Origin: an uncultured Geobacteraceae bacterium
Lineage (GTDB): Bacteria > Desulfobacterota > Desulfuromonadia > Geobacterales > Pseudopelobacteraceae
Assembly (NCBI GenBank): GCA_903876875.1
Contig: CAIRBT010000084.1
Coordinates: 1-42,143 of the forward strand
Reading direction: 5' to 3'
DNA: 42,143 bases
Both the position numbers and the translations under genes were made by a program. The notes under the pieces were generated by a model that saw nothing but the letters and a program-made list of their open reading frames with translations, searched no databases and was not told the origin of the DNA. Shown here piece after piece: positions 1 through 9,110 of this stretch; positions within the stretch are counted from its first letter, which is position 1, and every line of letters begins with the position of its first letter.

Positions 1-123
1 CTGCTGCAAATCCGTCTGAACGGATCATATTTCACCGCTTTTTCGGTCAATAGAACGACTATTGACCTTCAAAATCGTCGAAATCTGCTCTCGCCCAGCC
101 GAATTTTCGCGACGATTCCCTAA
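1..123. repeat. Non-coding repeat-like stretch with a perfect hairpin
   Basis: No convincing reading frame is present. A perfect 9-bp inverted repeat (GGTCAATAG 45-53, CTATTGACC 59-67) has a 5-nt loop. The stretch runs into the motif AGTCCGACAGGCTCCTAGG at about 123-141, where the remnant reading frame begins. The reverse complement of that motif begins AGCCTGTCGGACTT and resembles sequences at about 28412 and near the right end of the window. This looks like a dispersed intergenic repeat, but a family name cannot be given from sequence alone. Confidence 0.4.
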
Positions 124-333
124 GTCCGACAGGCTCCTAGGCTACGACAACTGGCCTTCGAAGAGTTGGTAATACGCTACAATATTGATAGTAAGTTTGA
201 AGCTGATATGCTTGTGAGAGAACAATTAGTTGCAATTACCGAGATTACCCAATGGCTCTCTGTGAATAAGAGCCGTTTTGAGGATGGAAAGTGGTATTTT
301 GCCGGTCAAATCGTTGCCGAGCCAAGTTTCTGA
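124..333 (+). pseudogene. 3' remnant of an unidentified gene
   Basis: This frame is open from the stop at 121-123 to a TGA at 331-333 and encodes about 69 residues. From about 142 on it looks like genuine protein (FEELVIRYNI, FEADMLVREQ, ITQWLSVNKS, WYFAGQIVAE), with balanced composition and no rare-codon runs. There is no start codon with a ribosome binding site before an internal ATG at 208. The upstream DNA is the repeat-like stretch with the hairpin. The simplest reading is the C-terminal end of a gene whose 5' part was lost when the repeat or a mobile element joined here. I do not recognise the family. A small intact gene starting at 208 (41 residues) is possible but less likely. Confidence 0.4.
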
Positions 334-448
334 TACATTCACAGCGGTGTGTGCTGTTTCGAAGATGCGTAATAGTAATGACATCGGCAGCGTGTTATAG
401 TAAATATATCAATTCAGATACCTAATTCAATCAAGATGGCAGGGACCA

Positions 449-1444
449 ATGAAAGTTATATTACCGGTAGCCGGCAAAGGGACGCGCCTTCGACCACATA
501 CCCATACCAAAGCAAAATCATTGGTGCATGTGGCAGGTAAAACCGTTCTTGAACATATTATCAGCCGACTGGTTCCACTTGCGGTTGAGGAATATATTTT
601 TATTGTTGATGAGAATGGCAGTCAGATCGAACATTTTATGGAGCAAAAATTTCCGGATCTAACCTGCAGCTATATAGTTCAGAAGGAACGGAAAGGGCCG
701 GCCCATGCGGTGTGGCTCGCCTCGGTGAATGTTGCACCGGGTGATGACCTGCTGGTGGTATTTAATGATACAATTTTCGATGCAGATCTGTCACTGATTC
801 CCCGATTGTGCAGCGATTGTGATGGTCTCATTTACTCGAAAGAGGTTGAAGATTATCAACGGTTCGGTGTCAATGTGGTGAAGGATGGCTTGATTGTCAA
901 TATGATTGAAAAACCGGATACACCGGTGTCGCGGCTTGCCCAGGTGGGGCTCTATTATTTGAAGGATGGCTGTCGTTTTATGGAATATCTGGCGGCGGCC
1001 ATTGATGCCGGAGATATGGTCAAGGGGGAATATTATCTTCCTGCCGTATTCATGCGGATGCTCGGTGATGGTCTGCAGCTTAAGGCACCGGAAATTGATG
1101 CCTGGCTCGATTGCGGTAAGCCGGAAACTATCCTTGAGACCAATGCCTATCTGCTTCGGGGACGTCACCATATCCATGGGGATAGCTATAATTGTGTTTT
1201 TATTGAGCCGGTCCATCTGGAGCGGGGGGTGGTGGTGCGGGACAGTGTTCTCGGCCCCAATGTATCGGTTGCAGCCGGAAGTATTATCGAACGGAGCATC
1301 ATTCGGGATTCTATTGTCAATGGTAATTCGCTGGTGAGGAATATGGTGCTGACCGATTCTATCCTTGGTGACAATGTCCATCTGATTAGTTCAGCACGTA
1401 AAATGAACATTGGCGACCATTCGCTGATAGAGATGCAGGGGTAA
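449..1444 (+). CDS. Sugar-phosphate nucleotidyltransferase with left-handed beta-helix tail
   Basis: This 331-residue cytoplasmic enzyme likely transfers a nucleotide onto a sugar 1-phosphate to make an NDP-sugar. The N-terminus carries the family signature, with GKGTRLRPHT at residues 9-18, and the catalytic core runs to about residue 235 (FNDTIFDAD metal and substrate region, IEKPDTP). Residues about 250-325 contain imperfect hexapeptide repeats (VRDSVLGPNVSV, IIERSIIRDSIV, VLTDSILGDNV) typical of a left-handed beta-helix. The start has AGGGA at 441-445, and a possible -10 (TATAGT) lies at 396-401. The downstream galE begins two bases after the stop, so the pair is an operon, probably feeding surface polysaccharide or galactose metabolism. 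The annotation glucose-1-phosphate thymidylyltransferase is likely for relatives, but substrate specificity cannot be read from the sequence. Confidence 0.85.
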   Translation: MKVILPVAGKGTRLRPHTHTKAKSLVHVAGKTVLEHIISRLVPLAVEEYIFIVDENGSQIEHFMEQKFPDLTCSYIVQKERKGPAHAVWLASVNVAPGDDLLVVFNDTIFDADLSLIPRLCSDCDGLIYSKEVEDYQRFGVNVVKDGLIVNMIEKPDTPVSRLAQVGLYYLKDGCRFMEYLAAAIDAGDMVKGEYYLPAVFMRMLGDGLQLKAPEIDAWLDCGKPETILETNAYLLRGRHHIHGDSYNCVFIEPVHLERGVVVRDSVLGPNVSVAAGSIIERSIIRDSIVNGNSLVRNMVLTDSILGDNVHLISSARKMNIGDHSLIEMQG

Positions 1445-1446
1445 GT

Positions 1447-2427
1447 ATGTCTACCATACTGGTTGTGGGGGGAGCCGGGTATATCGGTTTCCATATGGTT
1501 CGGGAACTGGTAGAGCGGGGGCACGATCCGCTGGTGTTTGACAGTCTGGTTACCGGTCACGCCGATGCGGTGACGGCGGGGCGGCTTGTCGTTGGTGATC
1601 TTGCTGACCGGGGCGCAGTGGCTCGGTTATTTGACCGCTATGAGATTGCCGCCGTCATGCATTTTGCTTCGTTTATCCAGGTGGGTGAATCGGTGGGGGC
1701 ACCGCTTAAGTACTATCGGAATAATGTAGCCAATACCCTGAATCTGCTTGCTGCCATGGAAGAGGCAGGGGTACCGCGTCTGGTTTTTTCCTCTACGGCT
1801 GCCGTATATGGCACTCCTGAGCGTATACCTATTTCGGAAGATTCTCCCCTGAAGCCGGAAAACCCCTATGGCCACTCAAAGTTAATGATTGAGCAGGTCC
1901 TCGCCGATTGTGATCGCGCCTGGGGGCTGAAAAGTGCCTGTCTCCGCTATTTTAATGCGGCAGGTGCCCATACGTTGGGGGATATTGGTGAACGACATAA
2001 TCCTGAATCCCATCTGATTCCGATTATTCTTCAGGTCGCTGCCGGTCTGCGGGAGTTTATTACCATTAATGGTGATGATTATGCCACCGGTGATGGTACC
2101 TGCGTCCGTGATTATGTGCATGTCTCCGACCTTGCTGCGGCCCATACCCTTGCCCTGGAACGACTTCTCTCCGGCTCGGAGAGTATGACGTATAATCTTG
2201 GCAACGGTAACGGCTATTCCATTACCCAGGTTATTGAGGTCTGTCGCCGGGTGACCGGCCATGCAATTCCTGTCAGAGTCGGCCGTCGCCGGGAAGGTGA
2301 TCCGGCAAGTCTGGTTGCCTCATCGGCCAGGATTGTCAACGACCTGGGATGGCAGCCGCGCTATGGCGACCTTGAGGAGATTGTGGAGAGTGCGTGGCGT
2401 TTTTTTAATTCAACTCCTGGTTTTTAA
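1447..2427 (+). CDS. galE: UDP-glucose 4-epimerase
   Basis: This enzyme interconverts UDP-glucose and UDP-galactose using bound NAD. It is an extended short-chain dehydrogenase of 326 residues, the usual GalE length. The N-terminal Rossmann motif GGAGYIGFH, the catalytic Ser-Thr pair in VFSSTAAVYG, the YGHSK catalytic Tyr/Lys motif, LRYFNAAGA and the sugar-binding GDGTCVRDYVHVSDLA are all present. It starts two bases after the nucleotidyltransferase stop, with AGGGG in the end of that gene as its ribosome binding site. Its last 23 bases overlap the convergent MFS gene, so the two transcripts are antisense at their ends. Together with the upstream gene it should supply activated hexoses for envelope polysaccharide. 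Confidence 0.95.
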   Translation: MSTILVVGGAGYIGFHMVRELVERGHDPLVFDSLVTGHADAVTAGRLVVGDLADRGAVARLFDRYEIAAVMHFASFIQVGESVGAPLKYYRNNVANTLNLLAAMEEAGVPRLVFSSTAAVYGTPERIPISEDSPLKPENPYGHSKLMIEQVLADCDRAWGLKSACLRYFNAAGAHTLGDIGERHNPESHLIPIILQVAAGLREFITINGDDYATGDGTCVRDYVHVSDLAAAHTLALERLLSGSESMTYNLGNGNGYSITQVIEVCRRVTGHAIPVRVGRRREGDPASLVASSARIVNDLGWQPRYGDLEEIVESAWRFFNSTPGF

Positions 2428-3622
2428 CCACTGGAACAGGTGGGCGAGCGGTGGGCGCGAACCCCTTGTCGGTCGCGACCAGTAAGGCACCGAGTGCTAC
2501 CAACAAACCGGCCAGTACCAATGGTAGGGTGAAGCCTCCCCAGCTGTCCGCCAGCCTTCCGGCCACAAAGGGACCCACAACCTGACCAGCCCCGAAACAA
2601 GCGGTGAGAATGGCTGCCGCCCGGCGTCCCTCCGTACCGCACCGTCGTCCCCCTTCACCCATGGCAAGTGATACAATACCGAGAAAGGTGCCGCCGAAAA
2701 TCACCGCTCCCGCTCCGGCTCTGAAAAGGGTATGGGCTTCAATGCTGAGTAGTAAACCGCAGGTCTGGAGTAGGTAAGCCGCAGTTAGTGCGGTTTTTAC
2801 GCTGGTTCTTCCGGCCAGATTCTGCCAGATAAGTGTTGAGGGAGCTGCTGCCAGTCCCACCGCCACCCAGCTCCAAGGGGCAAATTTCTCCAAGCCGGGA
2901 GTATGGGCGATCATGGTCACCAAAAAGGTTGCACTGACGATATAGCCGACTCCTTCGAGGAAATAGGCAAAGGCCAGTTGGGTAATTCCGGAGAGACTTC
3001 CCGGTGTGCGGGGGGTGCCATCCGGTACCGCGATTGAACCACGCCGTTTACCGGCAACCAGGAGGCCTGTCAGGGCAACTGCCACCGACAGAGTTCCTAT
3101 GCCGATCCAGGCGGCATTCCAGCCCCCCCAGTGGTCAAAAATGGGTACACAAAGACCACTGACGGCTATTCCCAGGCCGATTCCGCCGTAGAGTGCGCTG
3201 TTCCAGCGGCTCTGATTGCTCCGCACCATTGTTTCCGAAACTTCAATGGCGATGACAACAAACAGCATGGCACTGGCGATACCTGCCAGTAACCTGAGTA
3301 TTCCCCACCAGTGGGGCGAGTGGCTGAAGCCCATCAGCACCGTGGTTGTGATGCTGACCACCAGTGCCGTCAGGTTTACTCCGCTGCTTCGCAGGATACG
3401 GGGCCAGAGGGCACAGAGTAATGCTCCCGCCAGATATCCTACGTAATTTAGGGAGGCCAGTTCTCCTGCCAGCCCATGGTTAATGCCAAGATCCCGCTGC
3501 ATCAGCGGGATAATCGGTGTGAAGGCAAAGCGGCCAAACCCCATTGCCACCATCATGCCGAGGATGCCACCGACCAACATTCTGAACGGGGAAACGGTGG
3601 GTGAGTTAGAAAGCAATGTCAC
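2405..3622 (-). CDS. YbfB/YjiJ-type MFS transporter
   Basis: A 405-residue integral membrane protein with about twelve hydrophobic segments and the small-residue pattern of major facilitator transporters (GMMVAMGFGRFAFTPIIPLMQRD at the first helix, GYLAGALLCALWPR, FGAGQVVGPFVAGRLAD). The GFGRFAFTPIIPLM opening resembles the YbfB/YjiJ subgroup, whose substrates are largely unknown. The start codon is GTG (3622-3620), overlapping the TGA of the upstream sensor gene (3621-3619). Translation is therefore probably coupled to the CheB-CheR hybrid, an unusual pairing of transporter and sensor. The 3' end overlaps galE by 23 bases on the opposite strand. The transported compound cannot be named. Confidence 0.85.
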   Translation of the reverse strand: MTLLSNSPTVSPFRMLVGGILGMMVAMGFGRFAFTPIIPLMQRDLGINHGLAGELASLNYVGYLAGALLCALWPRILRSSGVNLTALVVSITTTVLMGFSHSPHWWGILRLLAGIASAMLFVVIAIEVSETMVRSNQSRWNSALYGGIGLGIAVSGLCVPIFDHWGGWNAAWIGIGTLSVAVALTGLLVAGKRRGSIAVPDGTPRTPGSLSGITQLAFAYFLEGVGYIVSATFLVTMIAHTPGLEKFAPWSWVAVGLAAAPSTLIWQNLAGRTSVKTALTAAYLLQTCGLLLSIEAHTLFRAGAGAVIFGGTFLGIVSLAMGEGGRRCGTEGRRAAAILTACFGAGQVVGPFVAGRLADSWGGFTLPLVLAGLLVALGALLVATDKGFAPTARPPVPVVKNQELN

Positions 3623-6600
3623 AGGATACTACACCGATTCTTTATCTCCTGTATGGTATCAGACATAATGGTCTCCAGTGCTGCCAGTAACTGCCGTGCC
3701 TGTGGTAAGTTTTTGCTCTTTGCCGCCATTTCCAGATCATGACTGCTGCTGTGGAGTGCTTTCGTACAGAGATTGGCGGCAGAGCCCTTAATGGTGTGGG
3801 CGGAACGCTGCACCGCCTTGCTGTCAACCCCGGTGAGCAAGCTCTTGAGTTGTGCCAATTCATTCGGCAGTTCATCAAGTGCCAGTTCAATGATGCTGTT
3901 AAACATTTCCAGGTCACCATCAAGGCTGTCCAGCATTTCACTACGATCAAACAATTGTTGCTGCTGCTTTTCCTCCGGTGGTACGCTGGCATTTTCCAGG
4001 TCACTGCCGGTCTCATGGCTGGCACTGAGCCATTTATGGATAACTTCGGTCAGATGCTGCTTTCTGACCGGTTTTGTCAGATAATCATTCATACCGACGG
4101 AGAAGCAGTAGTCACGGTCATCACTCATGGCATTCGCTGTCAGGGCGATAACCGGCACATTATGATTGCGAACCGGTGTCAGAGGGGAGCGGATCATCAG
4201 GGTAGCATCATAGCCGTCCATCTCCGGCATCATACAGTCCATCAGCACCAGATCGTAATCGGCCAATTCCAGAGCTCGTACCGCCTCAAAACCGTCGTTG
4301 GCAACATCCACATGGTAGCCAAGCTGTTTGAGTAATTTCAGTGCCACCTTCTGGTTGATTATATTGTCTTCAGCCAAAAGGATTCTCACATTGTTGTTTT
4401 CCCGTATCGGGACGCTGCCCCCATTCGGTTTCACCACGGGGAGGGAAGGGGTTGGCCGGATAATTCTCTCGCCAAGGGACAACGTAATGCAGTCACGAAG
4501 ATGGGACTGGCGAACCGGTTTTGTCAATTTTCCGTCGAAACCGATCTGCTTGAGGGTCTGTTCCTCATCTTTCTGGGAGATAAGTGAGAGTTTGATCAGT
4601 CGTACCGAATCGAGTAACGGCTCATTTCTCAAACGCCAGCCCAGTCCCCTGTCATCCATATCCCGCAGATAGCGATCAATGAGTGCCAGTCGGTACGGTT
4701 CCTGACGGGTCGCCGCATTTTTCATAATCAATATTGCTTCTTCTGCACTGTCAGTTGTGCTACATCGGCATCCCCACCCGGTAAGAGTCGTTTCAAGCTG
4801 CCTGCGCAGTGTGGCATTGCCGGATACCACCATGATGCCGATGCCGGCTATTTTACTGAGGAAAGCGGCAGTGGCGTTGCGGATGATGATGAACGTATCA
4901 TCCGCTACCATCTCAAAGCAGACGGTAAACAGAAACGTTGAACCCTTGCCTTCCACGCTGGTGGCTCCGATTTCTCCCCCCATGAGTTCGGCAAGTTGTT
5001 TGCTAATAGAAAGTCCCAAGCCGGTGCCACCGTATTTACGAGCCGTCGAACCGTCTGCCTGGGTAAAGGGACTGAAAATGGCATCAAGTCGCTCTGCCGG
5101 TATACCGATGCCGGTATCCGTTACTTCGAAGCGGACGAGGATGTTATCTCCCCTCTGCTGCACCAGGGAAGCGTTGATGATAATCTCCCCCTGGTCGGTG
5201 AATTTAATGGCGTTACCGACCAGATTGGTGAGAATCTGACGCACCCTGCCGGCATCTCCCTTGAGTATAGTTGGTATGAGAGGATCTATCTGGCAGTATA
5301 GTTCAAGCCCCTTGTCGGCGGCACAGAGGGAAAGTATTTCGGTTATATCCTCCACCGTGGCAATGAGATCCAGTTCATGCATCTCCAAATCAATTTTACC
5401 CGCTTCGATTTTTGAGAAGATGAGAATATCATTGATTAATTCAAGCAGGCTTTCGCCACTTTTTCGAACTATTTCCGCATATTCCCGCTGTTCTGGCGTT
5501 AGTTCGGTTTCGAGCAGGATACCGGTCATACCGATAACCCCGTTCATGGGGGTGCGAATCTCATGACTCATGGTGGAAAGGAAGGAGCTTTTTGCCTCCG
5601 TGGCAGCGACCGCCCGATCCTTTTCCCACTGCAATTCATCGAGTGCGGTCCGGAGTTCCGTGACATTTTCATGGGAAACAACCGCATAGTTGACACCACC
5701 AAGGGTGAAGGGGTTGATCCGGCACATGAACCAGCGGTACTGCTCAGCGGAATGACACGGATATTCCCGGACAAACTCGGTCAATGTGCCATCCATGAAT
5801 CCCCGCACCGCATTTCCAAAGAGATTGATCTCTTCGCACTCCTCATGCTCCATACAGATACATGCTTTCAGGTAGTTGGAACCTATACCGCAGGCACCAT
5901 CGGGAGCATTATTGTCGCGGGCAAAGGAGTCCCACGCACGATTGGTCATGACAATTTCACCCTTGTTGTCGATCACGCAGATATGGGCACGCAAACCATC
6001 AAGTGTGGCACGGGTGAACAGACCGGCTTTGCGTCGCTCCTCTTCCAGTACTTTCCGTTCTGTGATGTCAATGAAGGTGACGACGGTACCGCTGATCTGT
6101 CCTGTGCTATATTGGGGGTATGACCAATATTCAACGGGAAAGGAACTGCCGTCTGCCCGCCACAACAGTTCATTGGATGAATGAACACCTTCACCCTTGA
6201 TAGTGACCTGGGAAATTGGCCAATTATCATTCTCTGGTGGGAGAGAGCCGGCGCGGGGTTTGCGGTGAATCAGCTCGTGCATGTTTTTTCCGATCAATTC
6301 GTCGGGATGCTCATAGCCGAGCAGTCGGATGCAGGAACTGTTGCAGAAGGTACAGTTGCCAGCAAGGTCGGCACCGTAAATTGCTTCATAGGTGGAATCA
6401 AGAATGAGGCGCAGTTTATCTTCGGTGTCCTGTAATACCTGGGTTCGTTCAAGAACCGTTTGTTCCAGAACCTCATTCATTTGAAGAACTTTAAGTTCTG
6501 CTTCCTTGATCCGGCTCACATCGGCAAATAGGATGACAACTCCATCGACTTTGCCGGTAATGGCCATAAAGGGGAGGATGCGGATAAGTATGTGGCGATT

Positions 6601-9024
6601 TCCCCGTGGATCAGAATCCTCCTGCTCTATGAAAACTCCACTGGCAAGAACCTTACGCACATCTTCCATGAGCCGTTTCTGTTCTGACAGTCGATAGGAA
6701 ATATGCTCAATGGGGCGCCCCACATCATGGGGGAGCAGATTGAAATAGCCGGAAATGGATGCGTTGAATTTGCGGATACAGAGCCGTTTATCGACAAATA
6801 CTGTGCCGATGTCAATGCTCGTCAGGAGGCTTTCAAGATCCAGGTTAAGATTGCTCAGTTCGGTATTCTTGCGCTCAAATTCCGAGTTAACGGTAAACAA
6901 CTCTTCATTTACCGAATGCAACTCTTCGTTGGTGCTCTGGAGTTCTTCATTGGAGGCCAAAAGCTCCTCATTGGTGGCTTGCAATTCTTCATTACTCGCC
7001 TGCAACTCTTCGTTGGCCGCCTGCAGATTCTCCTTGGTCAGCTGTAAATCCTGTTCAAGATCATTGATGTGCTGACGATACAGTGACCGTTCCTCAAATG
7101 TTTGTACCGCTTCTTCATTTTCCGGGATGAAGAGGGGGAGTGGTTGAAATTCCTCGGAACGGAAGCTGATGAAAAAATGGGTTATCTTTGAACGGCCATC
7201 AATGAGCGGCTCAACGGTGACCTCAACCTTGAGAACCGGGCCATTTTCCTGGGTAAGCTGCACACCGCTCAGCATTGCGGTGGCACGATCCCGTGCCGCC
7301 CGTTGCAGGGTGGTGCTGACCGCCACATGCAATGCTTCGTCAAGGAGGGCCAGCATATTACTATCGGTACGCCCGACCGCCGGAATGATGTATGGTTGCA
7401 TCTTACCAAAGGAGTGGAGTACCTGATGGTTCTCATCGACCAGAATGCCCGACGGAATATGACGGCTCAGCAGCAGGTCATAGTCCGTGAGAAGTTGGCG
7501 GTCGATTGTAACCGTGCGACTCTGGGACTGCACCGGCTTGGCCGTGATGTTGAAACGGGTTGCCGAAGTGGTTGTTCTGAACTCCAGGGGCAGGCGCAAT
7601 TCCCGTTTTTTACGGAACAGCCGGAAATGGGCTTCCAGCGATTCAAACTCGTTAGATAGGGAGCCAAGTCCTTCGCTACTACCAAGAAACAGCACACCGG
7701 AAACCTTCAGGGCGTAGTGGAAGGTCGTAATGACCCGTTCCTGAGCTTCCTGCTGGAGATAGATGAGCATGTTACGGCAGCAGACCAGATCGGTTTTGGT
7801 GAAGGGAGGATCACTGATTACGTTGTGGGGAGCAAACACCACCAGTTTCCGAATATCCGGCACAATACGCCAGGTATCTCCCTGATCCTGCCGGAAGTAG
7901 CGCGCCAACCGGTCGGGTGAAACGTTTGCCAGCCTATCGGTGCCGTAGACACCAATTGAGGCAGACTCCAGCGAACGTTTATGGACATCGGTGGCAAAGA
8001 TGGTTATTTTTCCCTGGTAGTTACAGTGCTGTGCAACTTCAGTCAGAATAATGGCCAGGGAATAGGCCTCCTCACCGGTGGCACAGCAGGCGGACCAGAC
8101 GCGAATCTCTTCCGCATCCCGGGATGAAGTAATCAGCTCCGGTATAACGACTTTTTCCAGATAATCAAAGGTTGCCGGATCTCTGAAAAACTCAGTCACT
8201 CCAATGAGGAGATCATGGTAGAGTGCCTCTAGTTCCTCGGCGTCTGAAGAGAGTATTGGTACATAGTCTTCAATGGTGAAGACCCCCTTCAGCTCAAAAC
8301 GTCTGAGTATGCGTCTTTTAACCGTACCGGTCCGATATTTTGAAAAATCCACATTAAAACCACGCCGCAGCAGGGCAAATATTTCAGCATACTCTCCATC
8401 CTCGGGGAAAACATCGACACTGTGGGAAATTTTGGAGCGAACCTCCTCCGGGTTGCCGGCGTATTCCATAAGGAGGCGCGGTATCTGATCCGGAGTGAGT
8501 TGGAAGTCGAAGTTACCACTGGCAATGGCGTTGCGGGGCATACCGTCAAACTGGGCAGAATCGGGCGTCTGGATAATGACCAGACCACCGGCGTCCTTGA
8601 TGGCCTGGATACCCCGTGAACCGTCTGAACCGGTACCGGATAAAACAATGCCGACCGCACGGTTGCCACTGTCCTCCGCCAGGGAACGGAAAAAGGTGTC
8701 AATGGCAAGTTCTACCGGAGTGCCGACCGGTTTGTCCCTGAGGATAATCCGGCCCGATGACAATCCCATTTGGAAGCGGGGAGGGGAGAGGTAGATGGTG
8801 TCTGGCATCAGTTCTACCCCCTCCGTTGCCTGTCGGATGGTCATATTGGTATGGCGTGCCAGCAGGTCATCCATCAGACTCTTGAAATCGGGTGACAAAT
8901 GCTGGATCACGACAAAAGCCATGCCACTGTCTGCCGGCATGGCGGCGAAAAACTGTTCAAGGGCACTTAAGCCGCCGGCCGAGGCACCCAGCGCGACGAT
9001 GAAAAAGTTGCGTTCACTGTTCAT
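3619..9024 (-). CDS. CheB-CheR-PAS hybrid histidine kinase with two receivers and HPt
   Basis: A very large soluble signalling protein of 1801 residues with no membrane segment. In order: CheB methylesterase (about 1-190) with the triad S15 in GASAGG, H42 in IQHLSP and D134 in GTGSDG; CheR methyltransferase (about 205-470) with the SAM loop ACCATGEEAYS and CRNMLIYL; a coiled coil (about 650-725) of near-perfect NEEL heptads; three PAS-like domains (about 735-1110), the last with a cysteine-rich ACICMEHEECEE loop; HisKA with phospho-acceptor H1154 in SHEIRTPMNG; HATPase (about 1255-1375, DTGIGIP, GGTGLGLS); receiver 1 (about 1390-1510); receiver 2 with D1596 in LVLMDCMMPEMDG; and an HPt domain with H1743 in AHTIKGSAANL. 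Receiver 1 has VVSGN where the paired acidic residues are expected, so it may be degenerate. The MFS gene follows with a GTGA overlap. The start is fixed by the domain beginning at once, though its ribosome binding site is weak. Confidence 0.93.
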   Translation of the reverse strand: MNSERNFFIVALGASAGGLSALEQFFAAMPADSGMAFVVIQHLSPDFKSLMDDLLARHTNMTIRQATEGVELMPDTIYLSPPRFQMGLSSGRIILRDKPVGTPVELAIDTFFRSLAEDSGNRAVGIVLSGTGSDGSRGIQAIKDAGGLVIIQTPDSAQFDGMPRNAIASGNFDFQLTPDQIPRLLMEYAGNPEEVRSKISHSVDVFPEDGEYAEIFALLRRGFNVDFSKYRTGTVKRRILRRFELKGVFTIEDYVPILSSDAEELEALYHDLLIGVTEFFRDPATFDYLEKVVIPELITSSRDAEEIRVWSACCATGEEAYSLAIILTEVAQHCNYQGKITIFATDVHKRSLESASIGVYGTDRLANVSPDRLARYFRQDQGDTWRIVPDIRKLVVFAPHNVISDPPFTKTDLVCCRNMLIYLQQEAQERVITTFHYALKVSGVLFLGSSEGLGSLSNEFESLEAHFRLFRKKRELRLPLEFRTTTSATRFNITAKPVQSQSRTVTIDRQLLTDYDLLLSRHIPSGILVDENHQVLHSFGKMQPYIIPAVGRTDSNMLALLDEALHVAVSTTLQRAARDRATAMLSGVQLTQENGPVLKVEVTVEPLIDGRSKITHFFISFRSEEFQPLPLFIPENEEAVQTFEERSLYRQHINDLEQDLQLTKENLQAANEELQASNEELQATNEELLASNEELQSTNEELHSVNEELFTVNSEFERKNTELSNLNLDLESLLTSIDIGTVFVDKRLCIRKFNASISGYFNLLPHDVGRPIEHISYRLSEQKRLMEDVRKVLASGVFIEQEDSDPRGNRHILIRILPFMAITGKVDGVVILFADVSRIKEAELKVLQMNEVLEQTVLERTQVLQDTEDKLRLILDSTYEAIYGADLAGNCTFCNSSCIRLLGYEHPDELIGKNMHELIHRKPRAGSLPPENDNWPISQVTIKGEGVHSSNELLWRADGSSFPVEYWSYPQYSTGQISGTVVTFIDITERKVLEEERRKAGLFTRATLDGLRAHICVIDNKGEIVMTNRAWDSFARDNNAPDGACGIGSNYLKACICMEHEECEEINLFGNAVRGFMDGTLTEFVREYPCHSAEQYRWFMCRINPFTLGGVNYAVVSHENVTELRTALDELQWEKDRAVAATEAKSSFLSTMSHEIRTPMNGVIGMTGILLETELTPEQREYAEIVRKSGESLLELINDILIFSKIEAGKIDLEMHELDLIATVEDITEILSLCAADKGLELYCQIDPLIPTILKGDAGRVRQILTNLVGNAIKFTDQGEIIINASLVQQRGDNILVRFEVTDTGIGIPAERLDAIFSPFTQADGSTARKYGGTGLGLSISKQLAELMGGEIGATSVEGKGSTFLFTVCFEMVADDTFIIIRNATAAFLSKIAGIGIMVVSGNATLRRQLETTLTGWGCRCSTTDSAEEAILIMKNAATRQEPYRLALIDRYLRDMDDRGLGWRLRNEPLLDSVRLIKLSLISQKDEEQTLKQIGFDGKLTKPVRQSHLRDCITLSLGERIIRPTPSLPVVKPNGGSVPIRENNNVRILLAEDNIINQKVALKLLKQLGYHVDVANDGFEAVRALELADYDLVLMDCMMPEMDGYDATLMIRSPLTPVRNHNVPVIALTANAMSDDRDYCFSVGMNDYLTKPVRKQHLTEVIHKWLSASHETGSDLENASVPPEEKQQQQLFDRSEMLDSLDGDLEMFNSIIELALDELPNELAQLKSLLTGVDSKAVQRSAHTIKGSAANLCTKALHSSSHDLEMAAKSKNLPQARQLLAALETIMSDTIQEIKNRCSIL
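6901..7026 (-). repeat. 21-bp tandem repeat encoding NEEL coiled-coil heptads
   Basis: Within the CheB-CheR hybrid, six copies of a 21-bp unit can be placed by a C/T-T-C-C/T-T-C core at 6901, 6922, 6943, 6964, 6985 and 7006, each exactly 21 bases apart. Each unit encodes a seven-residue repeat of the form xNEELxx. Copies differ mostly at synonymous or conservative positions, so protein-level selection for the coiled coil explains the array better than recent slippage. Such NEEL linkers are common in CheB-CheR hybrids. Confidence 0.8.
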
Positions 9025-9110
9025 GATAGCTCACGTTAAAATTAGAATATGAAATCATCTTTATGTATACTCCAAAATATGATGCCTGTCTGTCGTCGGA
9101 TTGCTACATT

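Noticed and set aside
791-1381. Long minus-strand open frame inside the nucleotidyltransferase gene
   Set aside because: It is antisense to a clear conserved enzyme, has no family motifs and no ribosome binding site.
3739-4335. Plus-strand open frame of 198 codons inside the sensor gene
   Set aside because: It is a shadow of the receiver and HPt regions; the residue pattern is not protein-like.
6901-7026. CRISPR-like or minisatellite array
   Set aside because: The 21-bp period is explained by coding for coiled-coil heptads and there are no spacers.
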